NCBI RefSeq assembly: GCF_018417635.1
Contig: NZ_CP071007.1
Coordinates: forward strand, 434,001-498,000
Direction: 5' to 3'
Length of the DNA: 64,000 nt
DNA from: Pseudomonas sp. SORT22
Lineage (GTDB): Bacteria > Pseudomonadota > Gammaproteobacteria > Pseudomonadales > Pseudomonadaceae
How positions within the stretch are numbered: the stretch's first letter is position 1; every line of letters starts with the position of its first letter. Of the stretch, positions 18,267 through 26,930 are shown in pieces. The position numbers and the translations under genes are program-made. The notes under the pieces were generated by a model that was not told the DNA's origin, ran no database searches, and saw only the letters and a list, made by a program, of their open reading frames with translations.

Positions 18267-20603
18267 TCAGAGGATCCGGGCGTTGTCGCTGGCAGGTTGC
18301 AACTGGATCGCGACGAACTTGGAGGTCGGCGTGTGGCTGCCATCGCCCACGCTCTCCAGCGGCACCAGCGGGTTGACCTCCGGATAGTAGGCCGCCGCCT
18401 GGCCGGCCGGAATATCGAAGGCCAGCAGGGTGAAGCCCTTGACCCGCCGCTCGCGACCATCGCTCCACAACGAGACGATATCGGCCTTGTCCCCGGGGTG
18501 GAAGCCCAGGCGGACGATGTCGGCTTCATTGGCGAACAGCACGTTGCGCTGGCCCTTGACCCCACGGTAGCGGTCATCCAGGCCATAGATGGTGGTGTTG
18601 TACTGATCGTGCGAGCGCATCGATTGCATGATCAGGTCCGGCACCTGGCCGCTGGCGCGCACACGCTCGTGCAGCAGGTCGTCCGGCAGGGCGTTGGCCT
18701 TGAAGTTGGCCCGGCCGCTGGCGGTCTTCCATTGCCGCTGGCCGGCGCTGTTACCCAGGTAGAAGCCGCCCGGGTTTTGCAGGCGCTGGTTGAAGTTGTC
18801 AAAGCCGGGGATGGTCTGGTCAATCAGGTCGCGGATGCGCCCGTAATCGGCGATCAGCCAGTTCCAGTCCACAGGCTTGGCACCGAGGGTGGCGTTGGCA
18901 ATCCCGGCGATCACTGCAGGCTCTGAGCGCATTTGCCGCGACAGTGGCTGCAACTGGCCGTTGGAGGCGTGGACCATGCTGAACGAGTCTTCCACCGTTA
19001 CTGCCTGCGGGCCTTGGCCCTGCAGGTCGATATCGGTCCGGCCCAGGCACGGCAGAATCAGCGCCTGCTTGCCATGCAGCAGGTGGCTGCGGTTGAGCTT
19101 GGTGCTGATCTGCACGGTCAGCGCGCAGTTGCGCAGGGCCTGGGCGGTGCGTTCGGTGTCCGGGGTGGCCTGGGCGAAGTTGCCGCCCAGGGCGATGAAT
19201 ACCTTGGCCTGGCCGTCGGCCATGGCGCGGATCGCCTCGACGGTGTTGTGGCCATTGTGGCGCGGTACCTTGAAGCCGAAGCGGCGCTCCAGGGAATCGA
19301 GCAGGGCCACCGGCGGCCGTTCGTTGATGCCCATGGTGCGGTCGCCTTGCACGTTGCTGTGGCCACGCACCGGGCACAGGCCGGCACCGGGAACGCCGAG
19401 GTTACCGCGCAGCAGCATCAGGTTGGCGATTTCCTGGATGGTCGCCACCGAATGGCGATGCTGGGTGATGCCCATGGCCCAGCACATGATGACCTTCTTG
19501 GCCTTGCAGTACATGCGCGCGGCTTGCTCGATCTCGGCCAGGGTCAGGCCCGACTGCGCGGTGATCTGCTCCCAGGAGGTGGCGTCGACCGCGGCCAGGT
19601 AGCCCAGTACGTCCTGGGTGTGCTGGTTGAGAAAGTCGTGATCGAAGATTGCCGGGGCACCGCTGGCCTGGGCTTCACGCTCCCACTGCAATAGGAACTT
19701 GGCCATGCCGCGCAGCACCGCCATGTCGCCGCCCAGGGCTGGGCGGAAGTAGGCGGTGTTGGTCGGGCGGTCGCCGTTGGTGAGCATTTCCAGCGGGTGC
19801 TGCGGATGCTGGAAGCGTTCCAGGCCGCGTTCTTTCAGCGGGTTGACGCAGACCACCTGGGCGCCGCGCTTGACCGCTTCGCGCAGCGGTTCGAGCATGC
19901 GCGGGTGGTTGGTGCCGGGGTTCTGGCCCCACACGAAGATCGCGTCGGCATGTTCGAAATCGTCGAAAGTCACCGTGCCTTTACCGACCCCGACACTCTG
20001 CCCCAGGGCCACGCCGCTGGCCTCGTGGCACATGTTCGAGCAGTCGGGGAAGTTGTTGGTGCCGTAGGCGCGCACAAACAGTTGGTACAGGTAGGCCGCC
20101 TCGTTGCTGGCCCGGCCAGAGGTATAGAACTCGGCCTGGTCCGGGCTTTCGAGCTGTTGCAGGTGTTCGGCGATCAGGGCGAAGGCGCCATCCCAGTCGA
20201 TTGGTTGGTAGCGGTCGGTGCTGGCGTCGTAGACCATCGGTTCGGTCAGCCGGCCCTGGTATTCGAGCCAGTAGTCGCTCTGGGCCAGCAGCGAAGTGAC
20301 GCTGTGGCGGGCGAAGAACGCGGCATCGACGCGGCGCTTGGTCGCTTCCCAGTTCACTGCCTTGGCGCCGTTTTCGCAGAACTTGACCATGCCGCTTTCC
20401 GGCGAGTCGCCCCAGGCGCAGCCAGGGCAGTCGAAGCCGCCGTTCTGGTTGGTCTTGAGCAGCGCGCGGATGTTCTTCAGGGCATTGTCGCTGCCGATCC
20501 AGGCCTGGGCCACGCTGCGCAGCGCGCCCCAGCCGCCAGCGGCGCCGTGGTAGGGTTTGTAGCGGGGCACAGGCTTGTGGTCGGCTTGGTGATGCAGGCT
20601 CAC
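18267..20603 (-). CDS. FdhF/YdeP-family molybdopterin oxidoreductase
   Basis: 778-residue molybdopterin-dependent oxidoreductase of the FdhF/YdeP type. Near residues 55-65 is the CPGCAWGDSPES segment that replaces the usual CxxCxxxC cluster motif; the catalytic domain shows FYTSGRASNEAAYLYQLF, CHEASGVALG (Cys near residue 171), the WGQNPGTNHPRM cofactor loop, and LRGNLGVPGAGLCPVRGHSNVQGDRT. The C-terminal domain has the molydopterin dinucleotide-binding fold. The GTG start at 20603 overlaps the fdhD stop (GTGA); the frame remains open into fdhD but that part is an out-of-frame shadow. Substrate is not certain: YdeP homologues are linked to acid resistance, not proven formate oxidation. Confidence 0.88.
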   Translation of the reverse strand: MSLHHQADHKPVPRYKPYHGAAGGWGALRSVAQAWIGSDNALKNIRALLKTNQNGGFDCPGCAWGDSPESGMVKFCENGAKAVNWEATKRRVDAAFFARHSVTSLLAQSDYWLEYQGRLTEPMVYDASTDRYQPIDWDGAFALIAEHLQQLESPDQAEFYTSGRASNEAAYLYQLFVRAYGTNNFPDCSNMCHEASGVALGQSVGVGKGTVTFDDFEHADAIFVWGQNPGTNHPRMLEPLREAVKRGAQVVCVNPLKERGLERFQHPQHPLEMLTNGDRPTNTAYFRPALGGDMAVLRGMAKFLLQWEREAQASGAPAIFDHDFLNQHTQDVLGYLAAVDATSWEQITAQSGLTLAEIEQAARMYCKAKKVIMCWAMGITQHRHSVATIQEIANLMLLRGNLGVPGAGLCPVRGHSNVQGDRTMGINERPPVALLDSLERRFGFKVPRHNGHNTVEAIRAMADGQAKVFIALGGNFAQATPDTERTAQALRNCALTVQISTKLNRSHLLHGKQALILPCLGRTDIDLQGQGPQAVTVEDSFSMVHASNGQLQPLSRQMRSEPAVIAGIANATLGAKPVDWNWLIADYGRIRDLIDQTIPGFDNFNQRLQNPGGFYLGNSAGQRQWKTASGRANFKANALPDDLLHERVRASGQVPDLIMQSMRSHDQYNTTIYGLDDRYRGVKGQRNVLFANEADIVRLGFHPGDKADIVSLWSDGRERRVKGFTLLAFDIPAGQAAAYYPEVNPLVPLESVGDGSHTPTSKFVAIQLQPASDNARIL

Positions 20604-21439
20604 GTTCGGTTCTCCCGCACGGGGCTGTACACCCGTGGTGCGCTGTGTTTGGGCAGATGAATAAGGTTGAGGTTGTGCCGCCGTGCCCACTGCAGGGCCA
20701 GGCCGGTAGGCGAGGACAGGCTGACCAGGGTCTGGATGCCGGCGCGCAGCACCTTCTGGATCAACTCCAGGCTGCAGCGGCTGGTGACGATCGCCAGGCC
20801 GCCGTCGAGGCTGATGTGCTGGCGCACCAGGGCACCGATCAACTTGTCGAGGGCGTTGTGCCGGCCGATGTCTTCGCGGCCCAGAAGGATCTCGCCCTGG
20901 TTGTTCATGAACAGTGCCGCATGCACCGCGCCGCAGTGCTGGCCCAGGGGCTGGAAGGCATCCATGCGCTGGCGCAGGCCGGCCAGCCATTGCTCGGGTG
21001 GCAGCGGCGCACCGGGCAGCACGGCAAGGTCGGGCAGCGCCTGCTCCACCGCCTCTACACCGCACAGGCCACAGCCACTGGTGCCGGCCAGTTGCCGGCG
21101 CTGGGTCTTGAGGTTCCAGAAGGCGCGGTTGGCAATCTCGACTTCGGCATGCACGGCAGAACCGTTGCCGGTGAACTTGACGTCGTAGATCTCGTTGGCC
21201 GAAGCGATGATGCCGCTGCCGATGCTGAAGCCGACGATAAAGTCTTCAAGGTCCGTGGGGCTGACCAGCATCACGGCCTGGCTGATGCCGTTATAGGCGA
21301 TCGCCAGCGCGACTTCCTCGGCCAGTGCGGTATGGGCCTGGCTGTCGTCGTCAAGGTGGCAGTAGTCGTAGGTGTTGCTGGCCGCGGGCGCAGTCACAAG
21401 CGGGGTGGACGCCGCACAGGCCGGGGGTTTAGTGCTCAT
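20600..21439 (-). CDS. fdhD: FdhD, sulfurtransferase for formate dehydrogenase
   Basis: 279-residue chaperone that passes sulfur from IscS to the molybdenum cofactor of FDH-type enzymes. The essential CxxC is in GTSGCGLCGVEAV (about residues 124-127), and the conserved GREDIGRHNALDKLIG (about 188-203) binds the cofactor region. Gene order fdhD then fdhF with a 4-bp overlap implies a dedicated maturation partner. A 12-bp perfect palindrome lies 31 bp upstream of the ATG. Confidence 0.93.
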   Translation of the reverse strand: MSTKPPACAASTPLVTAPAASNTYDYCHLDDDSQAHTALAEEVALAIAYNGISQAVMLVSPTDLEDFIVGFSIGSGIIASANEIYDVKFTGNGSAVHAEVEIANRAFWNLKTQRRQLAGTSGCGLCGVEAVEQALPDLAVLPGAPLPPEQWLAGLRQRMDAFQPLGQHCGAVHAALFMNNQGEILLGREDIGRHNALDKLIGALVRQHISLDGGLAIVTSRCSLELIQKVLRAGIQTLVSLSSPTGLALQWARRHNLNLIHLPKHSAPRVYSPVRENRT

Positions 21440-21469
21440 CAGCAGAGGTACCGGCGGCTGTTCAGCTTT

Positions 21470-21481
21470 AAGCCTAGGCTT
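21470..21481. promoter_or_regulatory. 12-bp perfect palindrome upstream of fdhD
   Basis: AAGCCTAGGCTT is self-complementary and lies about 30 bp before the fdhD ATG, in the 95-bp gap to the LysR gene. A regulator site or an in-operon hairpin are both possible; a 12-bp palindrome can also occur by chance. Confidence 0.3.
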
Positions 21482-21534
21482 GCGCTCGGGTATCGTCTAA
21501 TCGCTAATGCTGATGCTTTGATAGACGGCGTCGA

Positions 21535-22422
21535 TCAAGCCTCGCCGCGCAGCGCTTGATATTCGCCCAGGCACACCTCGGCCAGGGCCGAGCGCGGCGC
21601 CGTGCGGCGCATGATCAGGCCCAATGGTGCCAGGGTGCAGGCCTGTTCGATCGGTTGCAGGCGCAGCCGTTCGGTGAGCGCTTCCAGCCCTGCCGCCAAC
21701 GGCATGATCGCGCAGCACAGGCCGCCGCTGACGGCCTGGGCCAACTGATGGACGGCATCGGTCTGCAGCAACAGCTGCGGGGTCAGGCCGCGGCTGTGGA
21801 AGTTATGGTCGATCGACTGGCGAAAATGCATGCCGGCGGTGAGCAAGCCCAGCGGCAGTTCGGTCAGCTGTTGCCAGCTTAGGGGCTGCTCGTCGAAGCG
21901 GAAATGATCTGGATCATATAAAAGCCCCATGCGCGTCTCGCCCAGCGGCAGCGCCTGGAAGCGTTCGTGGTCGAGCCGGTCGAGGTATGACACGCCCAGG
22001 TCCAGCTGGTTGCTGGTCAGCTGTTCGAGGATCTGCTCGGAGCTCAGGGCGCTGAGTTCGAAGCGCAGTTCCGGGTGCTGCTGGTGCATGCGCCGTAACA
22101 ATGGCAAGGGGTCGAAGCTCGACAACGGCACCACGCCCAGGCGCAGGGTACCGACCAGGTGGCCACGGCAGGCGGCCGCTTCGGCGTTCAGGCCATCGTA
22201 GGCGGCGATCACCGAGCGCGCCCAGGCCAGCACCCGCTCGCCCTGGGCGGTGAAACCCTCGAAGCGCTGGCCACGGTTGACCAGGGCCAGGTCCAGCTCT
22301 TGCTCCAGGTTGCGCAAGCGCATCGACAGGGTTGGCTGGGTCACGTGGCAGCGGGCGGCGGCCTGGCCGAAGTGGCGGGTTTCATCCAGGGCGATGAGGA
22401 ATTTGAGTTGTTTGATGTCCAT
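21535..22422 (-). CDS. LysR-family transcriptional regulator
   Basis: 295 residues. N-terminal winged helix-turn-helix (MDIKQLKFLIALDETRHFGQAAARCHVTQPTLSMRLRNLEQELD), followed by the co-inducer-binding domain with no motif that identifies a ligand. It is upstream of and codirectional with fdhD-fdhF, so these are the first targets to consider; divergent regulation of the LysM gene on its other side (84 bp away) is also possible. Start at ATG 22422; a TTG/GTG extension of six codons is not needed. Confidence 0.88.
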   Translation of the reverse strand: MDIKQLKFLIALDETRHFGQAAARCHVTQPTLSMRLRNLEQELDLALVNRGQRFEGFTAQGERVLAWARSVIAAYDGLNAEAAACRGHLVGTLRLGVVPLSSFDPLPLLRRMHQQHPELRFELSALSSEQILEQLTSNQLDLGVSYLDRLDHERFQALPLGETRMGLLYDPDHFRFDEQPLSWQQLTELPLGLLTAGMHFRQSIDHNFHSRGLTPQLLLQTDAVHQLAQAVSGGLCCAIMPLAAGLEALTERLRLQPIEQACTLAPLGLIMRRTAPRSALAEVCLGEYQALRGEA

Positions 22423-22506
22423 CGTCGCTCCACGGCGCAAAGCAGGCGAAGCATTCTAACCTGTCCTAGACTCCAGGCTCCGAGATTCATCACCAAGGAG
22501 AGCGGT

Positions 22507-22947
22507 ATGAGCATTTTCAGTTTCGTCAAAGAAGCAGGCGAGAAACTTATCGACCTGTTGACCCCGGGTAATGCCAATGCCAGCGAGCAGTTGAAGGAGC
22601 ATGTCTCCAAGGTAGGCTTGGGCAATCCGAACATTCAGACAACTGTCGAGGGCAGCAAGGTGACCGTCACCGGCGAGGTGGCGACCCAGGAAGAGAAGGA
22701 AAAAATCCTCCTGGCCCTGGGCAACATTGCAGGTGTGGAGTCGGTGGATGACCAGATCACCGTTACCGGCCCGGTTGTTGCGGCGGCCCGCTTCGTCGTG
22801 GTCAAGAAAGGCGACACCCTGAGCGCCATTTCCCTGGCCGTGTACGGCAATGCCAACCAGTACAACAAGATTTTTGAAGCCAACAAGCCGCTGCTCAGCC
22901 ACCCGGACAAGATCTACCCGGGCCAGACCCTGCGCATCCCCGAGTAA
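22507..22947 (+). CDS. lysM: BON-LysM peptidoglycan/potassium-binding protein (YgaU/Kbp-like)
   Basis: 146-residue protein without a signal peptide. The BON domain (residues about 24-90, VEGSKVTVTGEVATQEEKEK) is followed by LysM (residues about 97-146, FVVVKKGDTLSAISLAVYGNANQY...IYPGQTLRIP). The E. coli homologue Kbp is a cytoplasmic potassium sensor induced by stress. The ribosome site AAGGAGAG lies 6 nt before the ATG. Its TAA directly abuts the stop of the convergent yrfG gene, with no intergenic base. Confidence 0.9.
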   Translation: MSIFSFVKEAGEKLIDLLTPGNANASEQLKEHVSKVGLGNPNIQTTVEGSKVTVTGEVATQEEKEKILLALGNIAGVESVDDQITVTGPVVAAARFVVVKKGDTLSAISLAVYGNANQYNKIFEANKPLLSHPDKIYPGQTLRIPE

Positions 22948-23610
22948 TCACAACCCTTCGAGCAACGCCCGGTAGTCGTCCACCGCGGCGAACTCTTCGG
23001 TATCCCGCGGCCCTTTGCGGCTATCGGGCTGGCGCACCGCAAGCAGGTGCGCCACGCCGAAGTCGCGGGCGCTGCGCAGGATCGACAAGGTGTCGTCGAT
23101 AAACAGGCTGCGTTGCGGGCTGAAGCCGATATCGGCCTGCAGGGCGCTCCAGAACTGCGGGTTCTCCTTGGGGTAGCCGTAGTCATGGGAGCTGATCAGG
23201 CGCTCGAAGTAAGGCGCCAGCTCCACCCGCTCCAGTTTCAGCGACAGCGAATCGCGATGGGCGTTGGTGATCAGGATCACCCGCTTGCCGGCCTGTTTGA
23301 TCGCCTGCAAAAAGGTGTCGGCATCCGGGTGCAGGGCGATCAGGTGGGCGGTCTCAAGCTTCAGCTCGCGCACCGGGAGGTTCAGCTCGCGGCTCCAGAA
23401 GTCCAGGCAGTACCAGTTCAGCGAGCCGGCGTGCTGCTCGAACAGCGGCTGCAGCTCGAGCTCGGCCATGGCCCGGCTGATGCCGTGCAGTTCGGCGTAG
23501 CGCTGGGGTAGCTGTTCGAGCCAGAAATGGTTGTCGAAGTGCAGGTCGAGCAGGGTGCCGTCCATGTCCAGCAGGACGGTATCGATGGTGGACCAGGCTA
23601 AAACGGGCAT
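22948..23610 (-). CDS. yrfG: GMP/IMP nucleotidase YrfG (HAD superfamily)
   Basis: 220-residue HAD hydrolase. Motif I DTVLLDMDGTLLDL with the nucleophile Asp (about residues 10-14), motif II Thr in VILITNAHRD, Lys in YPKENPQFW, and acidic motif IV in SLFIDDTLSILRSA. YrfG homologues dephosphorylate GMP and IMP. ATG 23610 is preferred by family alignment (MPVLAWSTIDTV); the ATG at 23631 gives a seven-residue extension. Divergent from nudE, convergent with the LysM gene. Confidence 0.9.
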   Translation of the reverse strand: MPVLAWSTIDTVLLDMDGTLLDLHFDNHFWLEQLPQRYAELHGISRAMAELELQPLFEQHAGSLNWYCLDFWSRELNLPVRELKLETAHLIALHPDADTFLQAIKQAGKRVILITNAHRDSLSLKLERVELAPYFERLISSHDYGYPKENPQFWSALQADIGFSPQRSLFIDDTLSILRSARDFGVAHLLAVRQPDSRKGPRDTEEFAAVDDYRALLEGL

Positions 23611-23689
23611 ATGAAATTCTCGAACAGTCATTAGGCAGCGGCCGGGCAAGCCACGGTATAGTAACCCGTTCACGCCAAGGAGCCGCCCC

Positions 23690-24256
23690 ATGCGCCAGAA
23701 ACCCACCGTCCTCTCTCGCGAGATCGTCGCCAGCAGTCGCCTGTTTCGCGTCGAAGCCGTGCAATTGCGCTTTGCCAACGGCGCCGAGCGCACCTATGAG
23801 CGCCTGGTCGGGCGCGGCAACGGTTATGGCGCGGTGATGATCGTGGCGATGCTCGACGCCGAGCACGCGGTGCTGGTGGAGGAGTACTGCGGCGGCACCG
23901 ACGAGTACGAGCTGTCGTTGCCCAAGGGCCTGATCGAGCCGGGCGAAGACGTGCTGGCGGCGGCCGACCGAGAGCTCAAGGAAGAAGCAGGTTTCGGTGC
24001 CCGGCAACTGGAGCACCTGACCGAGCTTTCGCTGTCACCGGGTTACATGAGCCAGAAGATCCAGGTGGTGCTGGCCACCGACCTCTACGAGGAACGCCTG
24101 GAAGGCGATGAGCCCGAGCCGATGCGTGTCGACAAGATCAACCTGCGCGAGCTCTCGGCCCTGGCCCAGCATCCGCAGTTTTCCGAAGGCCGGGCCCTGG
24201 CGGCGCTGTACCTGGTGCGCGACTTGCTGAGCCAGCGTGGGGTGTTCCCGCTATGA
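23690..24256 (+). CDS. nudE: NudE, ADP-compound hydrolase (Nudix)
   Basis: 188-residue Nudix hydrolase acting on ADP-ribose, NADH, Ap3A and similar ADP derivatives. The Nudix box GLIEPGEDVLAAADRELKEEAGF (about residues 84-106) is complete, including the REx2EE catalytic glutamates. A strong AAGGAG site precedes the ATG. Stop overlaps the cysQ start (ATGA), giving a two-gene nucleotide-clean-up operon as in other Pseudomonas. Confidence 0.94.
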   Translation: MRQKPTVLSREIVASSRLFRVEAVQLRFANGAERTYERLVGRGNGYGAVMIVAMLDAEHAVLVEEYCGGTDEYELSLPKGLIEPGEDVLAAADRELKEEAGFGARQLEHLTELSLSPGYMSQKIQVVLATDLYEERLEGDEPEPMRVDKINLRELSALAQHPQFSEGRALAALYLVRDLLSQRGVFPL

Positions 24257-25080
24257 ACGATATTGAACTGATGCAGCACGTGGTGGAGCTGGCTCGCCAG
24301 GCGGGCAAGGCCATTTTGCCGTTCTGGCGTGCCGATGTGGCGGTGACGGCCAAAGCCGACGAATCGCCGGTCACCGCCGCCGACCTGGCTGCCCATGACG
24401 TCATTGCCGAGGGTTTGCGCGCCCTGGCGCCGCAGATCCCGGTGTTGTCGGAAGAGGACTGCGATATTCCCCTGGGCGAACGGCAAGGCTGGCAGCGCTG
24501 GTGGCTGGTCGATCCGCTGGATGGCACCAAGGAATTCATTGCCGGCACTGAAGAATTCACCGTCAACATCGCTCTCATCGAGCAAGGCCAGGTGGTGTTT
24601 GGCGTGGTGGCGATTCCCACCAACGGGCGTTGCTATTACGGCGGCAAGGGCTTCGGGGCCTGGCTGGCGGAAGCGGGCGGCGTGCCTAAGGCCATCAGCG
24701 TGCGCAACGCGCCGACTGCGGGTGAGCGATTTACCGTGGTTGCCAGCCGCCGGCACTCCAGCCCGCAACAGGAAGCCTTGCTGGCCGGCCTGAGCCAGTC
24801 GGTAGGGGAGCTGGAGCTGGCCAATATCGGCAGTTCGCTGAAGTTCTGCTTATTGGCTGAGGGCATTGCCGATTGCTACCCGCGCCTGGCACCGACCTCG
24901 CAGTGGGACACCGCAGCAGCCCAGGGCGTGCTCGAAGGCGCCGGCGGCGAAGTGCTTGGCCTCGATGGCCAGGCCTTCGTCTACCCTGCGCGCGAGTCCT
25001 TGCTCAACCCGTTCTTCCTGGCCTTGCCGGCGGCCGCGCCGTGGCGCGACAAGCTGCTGCAACAAGCCCTAGCGGTGTAG
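24253..25080 (+). CDS. cysQ: CysQ, 3'(2'),5'-bisphosphate nucleotidase
   Basis: 275-residue Mg-dependent phosphatase of the inositol-monophosphatase superfamily that degrades PAP/PAPS in sulfur assimilation. Metal site motif WWLVDPLDGTKEF (about residues 82-94) and the second site WDTAAAQGVLEGAGG (about 218-232); EED at about 74-76 supplies another ligand. It follows nudE with a 4-bp overlap. Its 3' end overlaps the convergent thioesterase gene by 12 bp. Confidence 0.94.
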   Translation: MNDIELMQHVVELARQAGKAILPFWRADVAVTAKADESPVTAADLAAHDVIAEGLRALAPQIPVLSEEDCDIPLGERQGWQRWWLVDPLDGTKEFIAGTEEFTVNIALIEQGQVVFGVVAIPTNGRCYYGGKGFGAWLAEAGGVPKAISVRNAPTAGERFTVVASRRHSSPQQEALLAGLSQSVGELELANIGSSLKFCLLAEGIADCYPRLAPTSQWDTAAAQGVLEGAGGEVLGLDGQAFVYPARESLLNPFFLALPAAAPWRDKLLQQALAV

Positions 25081-25524
25081 CACGTACTGGCCGCTGAATA
25101 GCACGGCAGCCTCGCTGCTGCCGGCATTGCTGACCTGGGTGTGCAGGTTCAGCCGCGCCCGGCCCCGGCGCTGATAGGTGGCGATGAAACGCTCCCAGAC
25201 CTTCTCCTCCGGTGCCGCGCAGGTGGCGATGGCCGCGCCGGTGACCGGCAGCGGATAACTGATCTGGCCTTCCTGGATGACGATATGCCCGTCATCGACC
25301 CCCGCTTCGCGCAGCCTCAGGTGCAGCCAGCCCCAACCGACCAGCACCGCCGCGCAGTACAGGCTGCCGCCGAACATGGTGCTCTTGTGGTTGACGTTGG
25401 CCTCCAGCGGTAGCTGCAGGCGCAGGCAATGTTGCTGCCAGTCGAGCACCTGCAGGCCCATTTGCCGGGTCAGCGGGATGTCGCTGTGCAGTACCGATTC
25501 GAGGTAGTGGCTGTCCGTGCTCAT
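25069..25524 (-). CDS. YiiD C-terminal-type thioesterase
   Basis: 151-residue hotdog-fold protein resembling the C-terminal domain of YiiD (N-acetyltransferase-linked thioesterase family). Conserved segments: LPLEANVNHKSTMFGGSLYCAAVLVGWGW, placing a hydrophilic loop before the central helix, and the later VWERFIATYQRRGRARL. No acetyltransferase part is present. The ATG overlaps the dctD stop (ATGA), so it may be the last gene of the dctBD transcript. The substrate is unknown. Confidence 0.78.
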   Translation of the reverse strand: MSTDSHYLESVLHSDIPLTRQMGLQVLDWQQHCLRLQLPLEANVNHKSTMFGGSLYCAAVLVGWGWLHLRLREAGVDDGHIVIQEGQISYPLPVTGAAIATCAAPEEKVWERFIATYQRRGRARLNLHTQVSNAGSSEAAVLFSGQYVLHR

Positions 25525-26930
25525 GGACGGTTGTCCTCCAGGTCATCGCTGTGATGGTTGTCGCCGAAGCTCAGGCCGTGTTTACGCAGCTTGTCGTGCA
25601 GGGTCTTGCGCGGGATGCCGAGGGCCTCGGCCAGGCTGCGTAGTGAACTGTGCGAGCGCGCCAGCTCCGCGGCGATCAGCGAGCGTTCGAACTGCTCGAC
25701 CTGTTCGCTGAGGTTGCCGCTGCCGATGCTGGCCACGGGACCGTCGGCCGCAGGCGGCAGGTCACCGTCCAGGGCCAGTTCCAGGCCCAGGGCGAAGCGC
25801 TCGGCAGCGTTTTGCAGCTCACGGACGTTGCCCGGCCATTCATGGCGCAGCAGCAACGCCCGTTGCGCCGGTTGCAATGCCGGCACTGGCAGGCCGTGGC
25901 GCTCGCCGGCGGCGTGGGCAAAGTGCTGGAACAGCACCAGGATGTCTTCGCCGCGCTCGCGCAGCGGCGGAATGCGCAGTGGCGCGACGTTCAGGCGGTA
26001 ATACAGGTCGGCGCGAAAGCGCCCCTGGTCAGCGGCCTGGCGCAGGTCTTCCTTGGTTGCGGCAATGATGCGGATATCCAGCGGGATCAACTGGTTGCCG
26101 CCCAGGCGCTCGACTACACGCTCCTGCAGCAGGCGCAGCAGCTTGACCTGGACATCCAGGCTCATGCTTTCGATTTCATCGAGGAACAACGTGCCGCCGT
26201 TGGCGAATTCGAATTTGCCGATGCGACGCTTCTGCGCGCCGGTGAAAGCCCCTGGCTCGTGGCCGAACAGCTCGCTCTCGACCACCGATTCGGCCAGGGC
26301 GCCGGCGTTGATGGCCACGAACGGGCCGTCGCGGCGGCTCGACAGGTCGTGCAGGGCGCGGGCCACTACCTCTTTGCCGGCGCCGGTTTCGCCAAGGATC
26401 AGCACATCGGCGCGGGTGCCGGCCAATGCGCCAATTTGCTCGCGCAGGCGCAGCATCGGCGCCGAGTGACCGACCAGGCGCGTGCTCAACTCCTGGCGAT
26501 CGCTCAGGGCCAGGCGCAGGCTGCGGTTGTCCAGCACCAGGCGGCGCAGGGCCAGGGCGCGGCGCACACTGTCGAGCAGGGCATCGCTGGCGAAGGGTTT
26601 CTCCAGAAAGTCGTAGGCGCCGGCACGCATGGCCTGCACCGCCAGCGGCACGTCGCCGTGGCCGGTGATCAGCAATACCGGCAGTTCCGGGTCCTGGGCG
26701 TGCAGTTGCTGCAGCAACTCAAGGCCGTCGATGCCAGGCATGCGGATATCGCTGACCACCACGCCCGGCCAGTCGCGCTCGATGCGCCCGGCCAGGCCCT
26801 GGGCGTCGCTCAGGGGCAGGATCTTCAGCCCGGCGAGGTCGAGGGTCTGGCTCAGCGCCTGGCGCAGGTGCGGGTCGTCGTCGACCAGGATCACCTGCGT
26901 GCGGCTGTCGATGAGCGGCTCGGTCGTCAT
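25521..26930 (-). CDS. dctD: DctD, sigma-54-dependent C4-dicarboxylate response regulator
   Basis: 469-residue NtrC-family activator. Receiver (ILVDDDPHLRQAL, phospho-Asp in VVVSDIRMPG, Lys in LEKPF), AAA+ core from about residue 150 (Walker A GETGAGKE, GAFTGA sigma-54 contact loop, Walker B TLFLDEIES), and a Fis-type C-terminal helix-turn-helix (SLRSLAEALGIPRKTLHDKLRKHG). The ATG at 26930 has GGAGGA ahead of it and overlaps the dctB stop. It would activate C4-dicarboxylate transport (dctA-type) genes with RpoN on phosphorylation by DctB. The gene neighbourhood with rml genes is as in P. aeruginosa. Confidence 0.88.
   Translation of the reverse strand: MTTEPLIDSRTQVILVDDDPHLRQALSQTLDLAGLKILPLSDAQGLAGRIERDWPGVVVSDIRMPGIDGLELLQQLHAQDPELPVLLITGHGDVPLAVQAMRAGAYDFLEKPFASDALLDSVRRALALRRLVLDNRSLRLALSDRQELSTRLVGHSAPMLRLREQIGALAGTRADVLILGETGAGKEVVARALHDLSSRRDGPFVAINAGALAESVVESELFGHEPGAFTGAQKRRIGKFEFANGGTLFLDEIESMSLDVQVKLLRLLQERVVERLGGNQLIPLDIRIIAATKEDLRQAADQGRFRADLYYRLNVAPLRIPPLRERGEDILVLFQHFAHAAGERHGLPVPALQPAQRALLLRHEWPGNVRELQNAAERFALGLELALDGDLPPAADGPVASIGSGNLSEQVEQFERSLIAAELARSHSSLRSLAEALGIPRKTLHDKLRKHGLSFGDNHHSDDLEDNRP

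Noticed and set aside
20604..21065. N-terminal extension of the molybdo-oxidoreductase
   Set aside because: Reads out of frame inside fdhD; the GTG at 20603 gives the usual start of the family.
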